Source: Streptomyces rishiriensis
GTDB lineage: Bacteria > Actinomycetota > Actinomycetes > Streptomycetales > Streptomycetaceae
Direction: 5' to 3'
DNA length: 64,000 nucleotides
Assembly (NCBI RefSeq): GCF_030815485.1
Contig: NZ_JAUSWV010000002.1
Location: 310,001 to 374,000 of the forward strand
The notes under the pieces were generated by a model that was not told the origin of the DNA, searched no databases, and was given only the letters and a program-made list of their open reading frames with translations. This document shows, in pieces, positions 41,205 to 53,200 of this stretch. Position numbers and translations under genes: made by a program. Every line of letters starts with the position of its first letter. Position 1 is the first letter of the stretch.

Positions 41205-42527
41205 GTGACCGCATGTGAGCCTGCCGGGGACGGTGGGCCGGCCACTCGTACTTATGAGAACGGGCATGGCCGAGGCAGGGCGATGACTCTGGCGGAGGCG
41301 CTGGAGGCGGCGGAGGCCGCAGCGCCCGTGGAGTCGCTCGACGTGGTTGCGCGCATGCTCGCGGAGCGCCTCGGAGCGGCGTCCGTGTCATTCCTGATCA
41401 CCGATTTCACCGGCGGCTCGGTCGTACGGCTGGGGGCGGCGGGCAGCGTCGAGACAGCTGAGCCCGCCCAGCGCATCACGCTGCGGGGCACCCTCTACGA
41501 CGACGTGATCCGCAGCCAGCGGCCGAGCGTGGAGGACAAGGGCGAGGGCGCACTGGTGCGGATCGTCGCCCCGGTGACCAACCGCGGGGATGCCATCGGG
41601 CTCCTGGAACTGTTCCTGCCTGTGATGCCGGACGCGGAAGTGATGCGGGAGATCGGCGAGACCGCGCACGCTCTGGCGTACATCGTCATCGCGAACCGGT
41701 CCTTCACGGACGTGTACCAGTGGGGCCGCCGTACCACCCCGCTGAGCCTGGCCGCGGAGATCCAGCACCGTCTGTTACCGGCGTCCCTGGCGTGTGAGGC
41801 GGCGCAGTTCGCTGTCGCCGGGGCACTGGAGCCAGCCGACCACGTCGGTGGTGACACCTTCGACTACGTGATCGACCGGGACACGGTCCAGCTCTCCGTC
41901 ACCGATGCCATGGGGCACGATGTCGACGCCGCGCTGTTGGCCACCCTGCTGGTGGGTGCCCTGCGCCGGGCACGGCGGGCCGGTGCCGATCTCGCCGAAC
42001 AGGCATGCCAGGCCGACAAAGCCATGCGCGAGCACGGCCGCCTGGGCTATGTCACCGGCCAGCTCCTGCGCATCAGCCTGATCGACGGCAAGACCGAGTT
42101 CATCAACGCCGGGCACCCCTGGCCGCTGCGGATGCGGGACGGACAGGTGCGGCAGATCACTCCGAAGATCGATATGCCGTTCGGCTTCCATTTCCCTCAC
42201 ACCTACCGGGTCCAGTCGCTGGATCTGCGGCCTGGAGACCGGCTGGTGATGCTGACCGACGGGATGCTCGAGCGCAACGCCAACAGTCTCGACCTTGCGG
42301 ACCTGCTCGTCCACACGCGCGCGCTGCATCCCCGCGAAGCCGCCCGCACCCTCATCGCGGCGATCGTCGAGGCCAATCACGGCCACCTGCAGGACGACGC
42401 GACTGTCATGTGCCTGGACTGGCACGGCGTCGGCCAGTCCCAGCGTGACGCCGACACCGGAGCCGACCTCGCCGAAGCCTCCGCACCGTCCACGGACCGG
42501 GCAGAGCGGGGGGCTTTCCCAGGGTGA
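41205..42527 (+). CDS. GAF-like / SpoIIE PP2C phosphatase
   Basis: 440 residues. The N-terminal ~160 residues resemble a GAF sensor (VESLDVVARMLAERLGAASVSFLITD). The C-terminal ~230 residues are a SpoIIE-type PPM phosphatase: AAEIQHRLLPASL, VGGDTFDYV (metal Asp), SVTDAMGHDVDAALLAT, NAGHPWPL and LTDGMLERN. These proteins dephosphorylate anti-sigma factor antagonists in Streptomyces. The start is GTG at 41205 with GAGGAG upstream. Codon 191 is TTA (41775-41777), so translation should depend on the bldA tRNA, tying it to development. Confidence 0.9.
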   Translation: MTACEPAGDGGPATRTYENGHGRGRAMTLAEALEAAEAAAPVESLDVVARMLAERLGAASVSFLITDFTGGSVVRLGAAGSVETAEPAQRITLRGTLYDDVIRSQRPSVEDKGEGALVRIVAPVTNRGDAIGLLELFLPVMPDAEVMREIGETAHALAYIVIANRSFTDVYQWGRRTTPLSLAAEIQHRLLPASLACEAAQFAVAGALEPADHVGGDTFDYVIDRDTVQLSVTDAMGHDVDAALLATLLVGALRRARRAGADLAEQACQADKAMREHGRLGYVTGQLLRISLIDGKTEFINAGHPWPLRMRDGQVRQITPKIDMPFGFHFPHTYRVQSLDLRPGDRLVMLTDGMLERNANSLDLADLLVHTRALHPREAARTLIAAIVEANHGHLQDDATVMCLDWHGVGQSQRDADTGADLAEASAPSTDRAERGAFPG

Positions 42528-42532
42528 CCGCG

Positions 42533-42709
42533 TCACCGGCGCAGGCGACTGCGACGGCGGCCCGGACGCAGGCCGGGGAGGACGAGGTCGGCGGCCAAAA
42601 CCACCACACCGTCGACCAGCAGGTGAGACAGGTCCTTCGCCGGCACTCCGACGACGCCGAGCACGATGGCGGCAAAGACCAGCGGGACGAAGAGAGCCCT
42701 CCGTACCAC
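42533..42709 (-). CDS. possible small membrane protein
   Basis: 58 codons from GTG at 42709: VVRRALFVPLVFAAIVLGVVGVPAKDL... then LLVDGVVVLAADLVLPGLRP and a basic tail. Two hydrophobic stretches separated by a short polar loop suggest a two-helix membrane peptide. Amino-acid composition is much more protein-like than in the overlapping frames. It is convergent with the phosphatase gene, stops six bases from it, and has no clear ribosome site (CCATGG precedes the GTG). Function unknown. Confidence 0.4.
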   Translation of the reverse strand: MVRRALFVPLVFAAIVLGVVGVPAKDLSHLLVDGVVVLAADLVLPGLRPGRRRSRLRR

Positions 42710-42759
42710 CCCATGGTGGAGAATCAGTGGCCGGCCTTCGGGGGGGGCAGGCCGGGAGC

Positions 42760-42803
42760 GGCTACAGCGACCTGGCGACCGTGTCGAGCGGGTCGCTGTA
42801 GCC
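42760..42803. repeat. 13-bp inverted repeat (hairpin)
   Basis: GGCTACAGCGACC (42760-42772) and GGTCGCTGTAGCC (42791-42803) are perfect complements separated by 18 bases. It lies about 125 bases before the YihY gene and upstream of the small minus-strand frame. It could be a terminator after the phosphatase gene or an operator. Confidence 0.6.
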
Positions 42804-42928
42804 CGATCCAGGTCGCGCGTCGGTGAGAGAGGCGTGCCGTGCGGGGTAACGTACGAACGGCTCGCCGGGGAAGGCTGCCTGCGAGAGCCGGACAACGGCG
42901 TATGGCACGAGGGGGAGGCGCCCGCCTG

Positions 42929-43912
42929 ATGAGCAACTCGCCAACGCCTGCGCGGGAGCCGGGCGGTGCCGGCCGCGCACCGTTGCCCCGGGCCGAACCG
43001 GGGCTCCCTGCACACCGCTCGCAGACACACCGGGCAACCACACCGCTTCTGCGGCCCCCGACGTATGCGCGCGATATGCCGGGCTGGCACGACACCGTCA
43101 CCGCTCTGCGGCGGACACCCGCCTCGGTGTGGAACGACAACGTGACCGACTTCGCTGCCGCACTCACGTATTACGCAGTGCTCGCGCTCTTTCCCACGCT
43201 CCTTGTCACGGTCTCGCTGCTGGGAGTCGTCGGCGCCTCGACCACCGACAACCTGATCAGTAACGTGATCGCTGTCGTGCCGACCGAGTCCCGCCCCGTC
43301 ATGCAGAGCACGTTGCAGGGCATGGCGGCACAGCACGCGGCTGCTTGGACCTTGGCCGTATTCGGCACGATCGGCGCCCTGTGGTCCGCTTCCAGCTATC
43401 TGGGGGTCTTCCGCCGAGCCCTGCACGCCATGCACGGCATCGAGGACCTGCGCCCGGCGTGGCGGACGGCACCGCGGCTGGTGTTGACCGCCATGGTGCT
43501 GCTGATGCTTCTGGTTTCCAGTGCCCTGGTGCTCATCCTGACCGGCGAAGCGGCGCACACCGTCGGCCGGTTCATCGGCATGGGCAGCACGGCCGCCACC
43601 GCATGGAACGCGCTGAAGTGGCCGCTGCTGCTGTGCCTGGTCGCCGTCTTGGTGCTGGTGCTGTTCCGTTCAGGCCCGGCCGGAACGCGTGGGGTGCGAC
43701 AAAGGCTGCTGGGGGACGCTCTGGCCGTGGCCTTGTGGCTCGTCGCCTCCGCAAGCTTCGCCCTCTACGTCTCGCACGTCGGCACGTACAACCGGCTGTA
43801 CGGATCGCTCGCCGGCATCATCGTCTTCCTGGTGTGGCTGTGGCTGTCCAACCTGGCCCTCCTCACCGGGGCCCAGTTCAACGCGGAACTGGCCAGAGTC
43901 CGCCGTCGATGA
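42929..43912 (+). CDS. YihY/BrkB-family membrane protein
   Basis: 327 residues with an N-terminal Pro-rich cytoplasmic part of ~60 residues, then six predicted membrane helices starting in FAAALTYYAVLALFPTLLVTVSLLG (the family signature AALTYY...FP) and ending with LAGIIVFLVWLWLSNLALLTGAQFNAEL. These inner-membrane proteins are widespread; their role (lipid transport or barrier function has been suggested) is not settled. ATG 42929 has GAGG ten bases before it. Confidence 0.88.
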   Translation: MSNSPTPAREPGGAGRAPLPRAEPGLPAHRSQTHRATTPLLRPPTYARDMPGWHDTVTALRRTPASVWNDNVTDFAAALTYYAVLALFPTLLVTVSLLGVVGASTTDNLISNVIAVVPTESRPVMQSTLQGMAAQHAAAWTLAVFGTIGALWSASSYLGVFRRALHAMHGIEDLRPAWRTAPRLVLTAMVLLMLLVSSALVLILTGEAAHTVGRFIGMGSTAATAWNALKWPLLLCLVAVLVLVLFRSGPAGTRGVRQRLLGDALAVALWLVASASFALYVSHVGTYNRLYGSLAGIIVFLVWLWLSNLALLTGAQFNAELARVRRR

Positions 43913-44249
43913 TCAACAGGGCATGAGCTGTTCAGCCCTCGTCCCGATCAGGCGGGCATTCGATTCCCCCGCACCCAGACGCTCCCCCGTGCGAAGCGAC
44001 GACCCGTACGCCGGGCACCGTGACCGGCGCCACTGACGACCGCTGCCCGCGCGTCACGCCGCATGTCCCCTGGACGCCTCGCGCCCGCGGTAAGGGCCCG
44101 CACACCTGGGAGGCCGACGTCCGGCCCCCGACCGTGAGGACCCCCGCATCAGCGGACCGCCCGTACCGTGAGAAGCGCCCGGCCACCTGACCGGCGCACG
44201 GCTCGGTGCACCGCTCACCCGGCGCACCGCCGACATGACCCGGACGGCG
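43913..44249. other. 337-bp gap between convergent genes
   Basis: The YihY gene and the multidomain synthase converge here. No gene, clear terminator or repeat is seen. Confidence 0.5.
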
Positions 44250-47200
44250 TCACCATCCGGTACGCCGCGCGTGCGTGAACGGATGCGGATCGACTGTGCT
44301 GCCGTGCAGGTGCGGCGGTGCCGCTTCCAGGCCGGCCTCGCCCATGGCGTTCCAGTAGTCCAGCGCGGTGCGGGCGTGGACCAGTCCGTGCACCAGGGGC
44401 ACATCCGCTCCGGAGGCGTGCAGCAGGGACTCCGCCCGGCAAGAGGCGAGGGTCCCCTCCAGCCACTGCCGCGCGAGATGGTCCGCGGTGGCGCCGGCCG
44501 GCAGTGCGGCCTCGAGATGCCGTTCGGTCGCGCCGACGGCGAGCAGACCGCCGCCGACCACGAGGACATCCCCGCGTTCCCGCATCCGGGTGAGGGCGCG
44601 GCCGGTGTCGAAGCAGTGCGGGAACGAGTCGTCGACGACCGTCGTGCCGGGCCGGAGCCGGTCGATGTCGAGCAGGGTGCCCCCGCCGCTGACCGCGGCG
44701 ATGATCAGGTCCGCCTCGTACACGGCCGGTGGCAACGCGGACGGGGTGGACTCGACCGTGTCGATGCCGGCGGGGCCGCGTCCCCCGCGCAGCCGGTCGG
44801 CGAGGTCCCTCAGCCGGGGACCGCTGCCCGGCGCGTCGCACAGCAGCAGTCGGCGCGGGGGGCGTGGTCCGCGGTCCAGGAGGAGTTCCAGCGAGGAGGC
44901 GCCGATCGACCCGAGGCCGACGACCGCCACATCGAGGTCGGCCAGATCCTGGCCCGTGGTGTCCAGCACCGCGTGCACGGTCTTCACCACGGACACCACG
45001 GTCGCGGCGTGCCCGGTGGTGACGGCCGCCGACCCCGCAGAAGTCGCGCGAAGCACGTCGAAGCCGTAGCCCGTCAGGGAGGGGATGATGCCCGCCAGGG
45101 AGACGCACCGGGCGCCCTCGCGGGAGGCCAGGTCGACGGCGCGGGCGGTGTGCGCCACCAGGCCCACCCCACCGGCGAGTTCGTCGGCGAACCGGGGAAG
45201 GGCGACGAAGCCCGACCGCCCCAGTGGGGTCACCACCGTCTCCAGCAGGCGAGGGCCCCCGTCGGGGAACAGCAGCGCGCGCAGGTCCTCGCGCGGCAGT
45301 GCCGCCTCGGGGATGCCCGCCAGCCGGGCAAGGTGGGCGGGCGCCGGCAGGTAGCCGACGAGCGCGGCGTCCAGGGAGCGAGTGGCGGTGACCGGGCGGG
45401 GTGTGGTGGTGACCGGGCGGGGTGCGCTCCGCCCGGTGGTCACGTCGGTCGCGGCGGTGAGGTCGGCGTGCAGTGCCTCCGCGAAGTCGGCGAGCGCCTG
45501 CGCGGTGAGCGCGGCCGACGAGGCGCGCACGGTGATCCGCAGGCGGTCGCCTTCCGGCCGCGCCGCCATGAACACGTCCGTACCTGCCGCCGGCGGCGTG
45601 AACTCGCTGCCTCCGTCGTCCCAGGACACCCGCAGGGACCGGGCGTCCCACGAGCCCAGTGCGGTGAAGTCCAGGAAGGTGAAGAAGAACTGGGAGGTGA
45701 GCGGAAGGCCGTGGGCGTCGCGTGGGGTGACGCCGGTGTGCCGCTGGGCGTCGACGGATTCGGTCAGGATGCGCCGCAGGTCCTCGGTGAAGTCGCGTGG
45801 CCTGCCCGACGCGCTGCCCGGGACGCCTCGCGCCGGACGTACCGGCACGGCGCGGGCGTACGGGCCGAAGACCCGGTCAATGTCGGGCTGCGGATTGTCG
45901 CGGCCGGTGACGGCGAGGCCGATGATCAGGTCGTCCTGACCGGTCAGCCGCGTCAGCGCACGGTAGTAGGCAGTGAGCACCGGCGCGTGGAGCGTGGCGC
46001 CCGCGTCGGCGGCCATGCGGCGCAGCCGGGCCACCTGATCCGCTTCGAGTATGAGGTCATGGGACACGTACGGTCCGGTTCCGGCCTTGTTCACGTCGTC
46101 CCGGTGCGGCAATCCGCGCAGGCGCGGCCGTGGGTAGGGCGCTTCCAGGCGGGCCCGGCGTTCGTCCGTCTCATCCGTCTCGTCCGCCTCGTCCGGCGCG
46201 ACGCCGGTGGCGGACGCCGGTTCGGTCCCGATGGCGGCGAGGCGGACGGCGTGGTCGCGGAAGGTGCCGCGAAGTGCGGGCAGAGCAATGGGTTCGCCGA
46301 CGGCGAGCGCGTCATACACCGCTGTCAGTTCGGTGATGAGGAGGGCTGCGCTGTAACCGTCGCCGATGAGGTGGTGGGCGTGGACGATCAGGACGTGCTG
46401 CCGCGGTGCGAGGGTGAGCAGTCGCAGGCGCAGCAGAGGCCACGCCCACGGTTCGAGGCGGCGGCACCGCTCGGCGGTGATCCGCTCCTGCACCTGGTGG
46501 GGACCGTCGAGGGTCTCGAAGTCGACCGGCAGCCGCAGCGTGGCCGGCAGTTCCTGCTGAACCGGCGGCCTGGCCCCGGCGGGGAAGACCGTGCGCAGCA
46601 TCGGGTGCCGCGCCACCAGGGTGTCCACCGCCGACTGGAAAAGGTCGGACTTTACTTCACCCGTCAGCGTCAGGCGGGCCAGCCAGGAGGAGTCCGTCCC
46701 TGGCGCGAGGGCCTCGGCGAGGAGGAAGCCACGCTGGCCGGGCGTGACAGGGAAGGGGTCGGACGGCCCCGGACCGTCGGTGCGGTGCGGCGCGGCGCCG
46801 GGGGTGTCGGCGCGGTTCCCGGCCTGCGCGGTATCGAGCACCGCGGCGAGCGCGGCGAGTGTGCGGTGGGCGTAGACGACGGTCGGGCGGGGCAGTGGGC
46901 TCCCGTGCTCCTCCAGGCGGGCGAAGACCCGCAGGATGAGTAGGGAGTCGCCGCCCAGTTCGAAGAAGTCGTCCTCCCGGTGCACCACGTCGACGTCGAG
47001 GAGGCCGCGCCAGACGGCGGCCAGCCGGACTTCGGTCGGTGTCACCGGGAGGCTTGCGCCGCGTGCGGGCTCCTCCTTCGAAGGGGTGTCCGAGGGACCG
47101 CCGTCGCGCGGACCGAGGAGCGCGCGGCGGTCGATCTTCCCGGTGCCGGTGAGCGGGAAGGACGTCACGGGCGTGATCCGGGCCGGCAGCATGTACGGCG

Positions 47201-50200
47201 GCAGGCTGTCTGCCAGGTGCCGCCGCAGGGCCACGGCGGAGGGCGGCGCGGCATCCGGCACCGAGGTGACGAAGGCGACCAGCCGGTCGTTGTCGGCCAG
47301 CGCGATGGCGTGCGCCACGTCCGGGTGGGTGCGCAGAGCCGCCTCGACCTCGCCCGGTTCGACGCGGTGTCCGCGGATCTTGACCTGGTCGTCGAGGCGT
47401 CCGAGGAACTCCAGGGTGCCGTCCTCGCGCAGGCGGGCGCGGTCCCCGCTGCGGTACCAACGCCGGCCGTCCCGGACGACGAACGCGGCGTCGGTGAGTG
47501 CCGGGTCGCCCAGGTATCCGGGGCTCAGGCCGATGCCGGAGATGAGCAGCTCTCCCGCCTCACCGTGTGCGGCGGGCTTGTCGCCGGGGCCGGCGACGAG
47601 CAGTTCGGTACCGGCGACCGGACGGCCGATCGGCAGGGTGCGGACCTCGTCGCCGGGGCGGGAGCCGATGATGTGACAGGTGGCGTTGATGGTCGTCTCG
47701 GTGGGCCCGTAGAGGTTGCTGACGCGCGGTCCCTCGCCGAACAGGTCGAACCAGCGGCGTACCCAGTTGGCGGGGAGGGCCTCGCCGCCGACGTGGATCC
47801 ATCGCAGGGCGGACAGGTCGGGTCGGGTCCCGCCTCGCCCGACCTGTGCCTCGGCCGCCGTGAGCAGTCGTTCCCAAAGGCTCGGCACGGAGCTCCACAC
47901 GGTGATACGCGCCTGTTCGACGTGGTCCAGCAGCAGCTCCGGGTCGCGGACCAGAGCACCGGGGACGGGAACCACTGTGGCCCCCGCCAGCAGGGGTGCG
48001 AGCAGTTGCCGCACGGAGGCGTCGAAGCAGGGGGAGGCCGTGTTGGCCAGCCGGTCGCCGGGACCGTAGCCGAAGGTGCGGACCGACCAGTCCAGGTAGT
48101 TCTCCATCGAACGGTGGGTGATGGGCACGGCCTTGGGACGGCCGGTGGAGCCGGAGGTGAAGATGACGTAGGCGGTGGCGTCTGCCGGGGGCGGGGCGGG
48201 CGCGGGCCCGGACGCCCTGCCGTGAGGCGCCTCCGCCTCCGGCGGTATGGCTTCGATCGGGACGAGTCCCGTGCCGGTCAGCCGGCCGGCCGCCTCACGG
48301 GTCGCGGCGTCGTGGACGACGGTGTGCGCGCCCGTGCGGGCAAGCTGCTCGGTCAGCCGAGCGCGAGGGTGACTCGCGTCCAGCGGCACCCACCCCGCCC
48401 CGGCGCGCAGGATGCCCACCACGCCGGTCACGGTGTCCGCACCGGGCTCGGTCAGCAGACCCACCAAGTGGCCGCGGGCCACCCCCTGGGCGCGGAGGCG
48501 CGCCGCGAGCGCGCCGGAGGCCTCGTCGAGGGCTGCGTAGGTGAGGCGGGCGGTGCCGCTGTCGACGGCGAGCGCGTCGGGGGTCGCGCGGAAGCGGTCG
48601 AGGAGCCGAGCGACAAGGTTCGCCGATGGTGCCCCCTGTTGCTCCGGCTCCGGCTCCGCCTCGGTCGCCGCGCAACCGTCCAGCGGCCTGTCCCGTGCCG
48701 TCGTCCGGTCCGTGGGGCGGGCGAACTCCACCAGTTCCTCGCGGTACTCGACCGACATACGCGCGAGGGTCCGCGGGGTGAACAGACGGACAGGGACGTT
48801 CCAGGAGAGCCTCAGCAGCGGGCCGTCCTCCCAGCAGAGCAGTCCGAGGCGGGTCGCCGCGGAGCCGGTGCCCGCGGCGGTCGGCCGCGCCGCCACGGGG
48901 CAGTCCGCCGCCGGTGTCGCTGGGAAATGGGCGAGGCTGAAGCTTGCCGGGCTCGCCGTACGCGGGCCCGGATGCTCAACGGGCACGAGCCGGGCGACGT
49001 CAAGACTCGTGAGAGTGCCGTGCCGCTCGCACTCCAGCCAGTCGCCGCGCAACCGCCGGGCCAGCGCGGCGAGCGGTTCGTCCGGGTCGACGTCGCACAG
49101 CAGCGGCAGGGTGTCGGCGAGCGGGCCCACCAGCCGGTCCAGGCCGTCGAGGCGAGCATCGCGCCGGGCACGGGCGACGTTCACGGTGACGTCCCGTCGG
49201 CCGCTCCAGCGCGCCAGGCACCGGACGTAGGCGGCGAGCAGCAGGTGGAACAGCGTGACGTCGTGGTCGGCGGCGCGTCGCCGCAGCGCTGCGGTGACCT
49301 CTTCGTCGATCAGGCCTGGGTGGGCGGTCAGCGGTGCCGAGGGCACGTGCGCGGCATCGCCGTCGTAGGGCAGGGCCAGCGGTGCACCGCGTCGGGACAG
49401 CAGGTCCGACCAGTGGGCCAGGTCCGACACACGGGCGGCGGACGGTTCGCTGTCGGCAGCGGCCCAGACGGCGAAGTCGGTCCGCAACGACGGCAGACCA
49501 CCGGCCGCTCGTCCCCGTGCCAGGGCCGAGTACAGCGCCCACAGCTCGGTGGCCAGCACGTTCAGGCTGTAGCCGTCACCGGCCACATGGTGGATCACCA
49601 GCACGAGATGCGCGAGGTCAGCGCTCTCCCGCAGGACCAGGGCGCGCAATGGAGGCTCGGCGGCCAGGTCGAACGGCCGGTTGGCCAGGGCGGCCTCCAG
49701 CTTCTCCACCTGAGGGGCGGCACCGCGCTCACCGCGCTCGTGCACCTCGTACCATCCGGACACGGGTGTCGCGTCGGCGATGAGCTGGGCCGGCTGCCCC
49801 TCGTCGTCCCGGACGCGCAGGCGAAGCATGGGATGCCGGTCGGCGAGGGCCGCGAGCGCCCGGCCGAGCAGGTCGGTGTCGAGAGGGCCGGTCACCGTTT
49901 GCCGGACCCAGCCGCGAGCGGGCAGGTCAGGGTAAAGCCGACTGCTGGTGTGCAGGGCCAGCTGTACCGGCGTGAGCGGGAACGGCGTGCCGCACGGGAC
50001 GGTCGGCCTGCCGGGGTCCTCCGGCGTGAGCGGGGAACCGGCTTCCGCGGCGGGTCGGGCGTCGAGGTGGGCGGCCAGCTCGCGCACGGTCCGGTGCTCG
50101 AAGAACAGCGTGGCGGGCAGCGTCCGGTCCAGCTCGCGTTCCAGGCGTTTGACGAGGTCGACCGCGGTGAGCGAGTCGAGGCCGAGGGAGAGGAACGGCT

Positions 50201-53200
50201 GATCGTCGGTGACGGCGTCGGCGTCCAGGCTCAGCGCCTCGGCGAGCAGGGTCCGCAGGACGGTGCCGGTCACGGCCGTCGTGGCGAAGGACGCGGCCGT
50301 CCGTCCGGGGTGGGGTCGCGCCGGGGCGGATCGGGTCGGGCCCAGCGCCGCCGGCAGAGCGGCGGACGAGCGCGGGGCCGTTTCCGGCGTCGGTGCCGCG
50401 AGGTCGGCGACCACCAGCTGGGCCGGGTCGAGAGCGCAGGCCGTCCGCAGCGCGTCCAGGGCGTCGGCGGTGGACAGCGCTCGGCCACCGCGCGGCGACA
50501 GCCCGCCCGCGGGCAGCTCGGCGGCCAGCCCCGTCCCGGCGAACGGGCCGAGGTTCAGCGCCGTCCACGGGCGTCCGGCCAGGCGCTCGGCGGCGGCGAA
50601 GGCGTCCAGGTAGGCGTTGGCCCCCGCGTAGTCACCCAGTCCGCCCGCCAGGCCCGGCAGCACCGAGGACACCGAGGAGAACGCCACGCAGATTGCCGGA
50701 CGCAGGCGCTGCCGACGCAGGACCCGCGCCAGCAGACGCGTGCCGTCGGTCTTGGCGGCGAACGTGGCCGCCGACTCCTCGGCCGTTGTGGCCCGCAACG
50801 AACCCGGCCGGACGACACCCGCCGCGTGGAACACCGCGTCGAGCCGCGCCAGCCGGGACAGCAGGGCGACCACGTCCTCCTCCACGGAGACGTCTCCCGT
50901 GACGTAGCGCGCCGTGGCTCCCAGCGCCGCGAGATCCTGCAGCAGCCCGGTCGGCGGTTGCGGTGAGCGGCCCGTGAGGATGAGGGTGGGCCTGCCCCGG
51001 CGCGCCAGGTCCCGGGCCAGGGCGCCCCCGATGCCACCGGCTCCGCCCGTGATGAGGTAGGTGCCGTCGGCGGGCAGCGGGTGCCGTCCGGGCCGTACGT
51101 CCGTCAGCGGTTCTACGCCGCGTGTCAGCCGGTGTCCCGCACGCCATGCCACGGTGGCGGGCCGCTCATGCGCCGCGGCCCCGTGAGGGGTGCCCAGTTC
51201 GGTCAGTACGGCTTCGAGCCGCTGTGCGGGGCTGTCCAGCGAGGACAGGTCGGCCGCGGTCACCCGTACACCGGGGGTCTCCGGTGCGACCGCGAGAGCG
51301 AGCCCGGCGAGCAGGGCCTGCGCGGGGCGCGGTGGTGTGGCGGTCCGGCCGGTGGCATGGGCGTCCTCGGTCAGCAGCAGCAGGTGTCCTGCGCCCGTCC
51401 GGTCCAGCAGGGCGAGCGCCTCGTGGAGCGCCGCGCGCTCGACCGCTCCGGTGACGGCGCGACCGGCACCCGGGGAGCCGGCGAGGACGACGACGGTGTC
51501 GGCCGTGTCCGCCGGTCCGTCCGGCCTCACCACGCGCGCGCCTCGCTCGGCCAGCGACTGTTCGAGTTCGCGCACGCGGGCACGGTCCGGCCCGGTGACC
51601 ACGACTCTCCCGGCCGCTCCCGGCCCCTGCCCGGCGGGCACCGTCGGGGCGGGGGCGTCCCGCCATATGACCCGGTGCAGCAACCGACTCGTCGCCCGCT
51701 CGGGCCAGTGACGCGCGCGCTGGTAGGGGTAGGTGGGCAGCGCGACCCGTCGGCCGCCCGGGGCGAGCGCGGTCCGGTCGGCGCCGGCGCCCCGGACCCA
51801 CAGCCGGCCCACCACCTCGAGCAGTCCCTCATGGGTCGCCCGGACAGCAACCGCCCCGTCGGCAGGCACCTCCGTGGCGACCGGCAGCGTCACGACGTCC
51901 CGCGTGCGTATGGTCCCCAGCGCCGTCCCGTCACCGGTGTCGCGCGCGATCGCCCGCACGAGGTGCGAAAGTTCCGCTCCCGGCCCGAGCTCGACGAACG
52001 TGTCGTACCCGGCGGCGAGCAGGCGATCCACGGAGGCGCCGAAAAGCACCGGGTACAGGGCGTGCGCCCGCAGGTGCGCCGCGTCGAGGGAGGGCTGCCA
52101 GTCGGCCGTGAGGGTACTGAGCAGCGGCACGGACGCGGCGGTGGGCACCATGCGGCGTGCGGCGTCCTCGAGCGGTCCGGCGACCGGTTCCATGAGCGGG
52201 GAGTGGAAGGCGTGCGACACCCGCAGTCGGCGCGCGGCGACACCTCTCTCGGACAGTTCCTCCAGGGCCCGCCGCACCGCACCCTCGCTGCCGGAGATCA
52301 CCAGTCGGTCGCGGCCGTTGCGGGCGGCGACCGCGAGCCGCCCACGCGACGCGGCCACCAGTCCGGCGACGACATCCTCACCGCCGCGCACGGCGGCCAT
52401 GGCGCCGGGTTCGGTGAGCGCGCCCATCAGCCGTCCGCGCTCGGCGGCGAACGTCACCGCGTCCTCGAGGGACAGCGTGCCGCCGACACAGGCGGCGGTG
52501 ATCTCCCCGACGCTGTGCCCGGCGACCGCGTCGGGCTCGACACCCCAGTCGCGCAACTGCCGGGCGAGCGCCACACCGAACGTGACGAGCAGGGGCTGCG
52601 CCACCTCGGTCCGCGCGAGCTCGGCGGGGTCGGCGGCCTCGTCCAGGCACCAGTCGGCCAGCGTGCGCCCACGGATCGGGCCCAGCAGCCGGGACGCCTC
52701 CTCCACCGTGTCCTGGACGACACCGGCCGTCGCATGGAGGGCGCGTGCCACGGCGGGGCGCTGCGTCCCCTGGCCGGGGAACAGGAAGACGACACGGGGA
52801 CGGGAACCGGCCCTCCCCGTGAAGGACCCCCGGACGGGGGACGTGCCGTCGGCGCCCGGCGCGGTGGCGGATGCCGTCGGGTGCTCCCCCGCGCGTCGGG
52901 GCGAAGCGGCGGACACCGTGCTCGGCGCCGTCGACCCCTCGCCGCGCCCGGTCGCCGCCGGGTCACCGGACTGCGCGGGGCGCCGTGCTGCCAGCGCGGC
53001 CAGACGGCCCCGCAGGTCGCCGTCGGCGAGAACCGCCAGGCGGTACGGCTTGTCGTCCCGGGCCGTGCCGGCCGTCAGGCACGCGTCAGCCTCGTCGATC
53101 TCCGGGTGGTCCCGCAGATGGGCGTCCAGGTCACGGACCGCGGCGTGCAGGGCGGACTCGCTCGCGGCCGAGAGAGTGAGGAGCCGGGGCCCCGGTGCCG

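Noticed and set aside
45390-45450. Short direct repeats in the synthase gene resembling a tandem array
   Set aside because: They encode the PRPVTTT/PRPVTAT linker between the last C domain and the reductase; not a CRISPR or mobile element.
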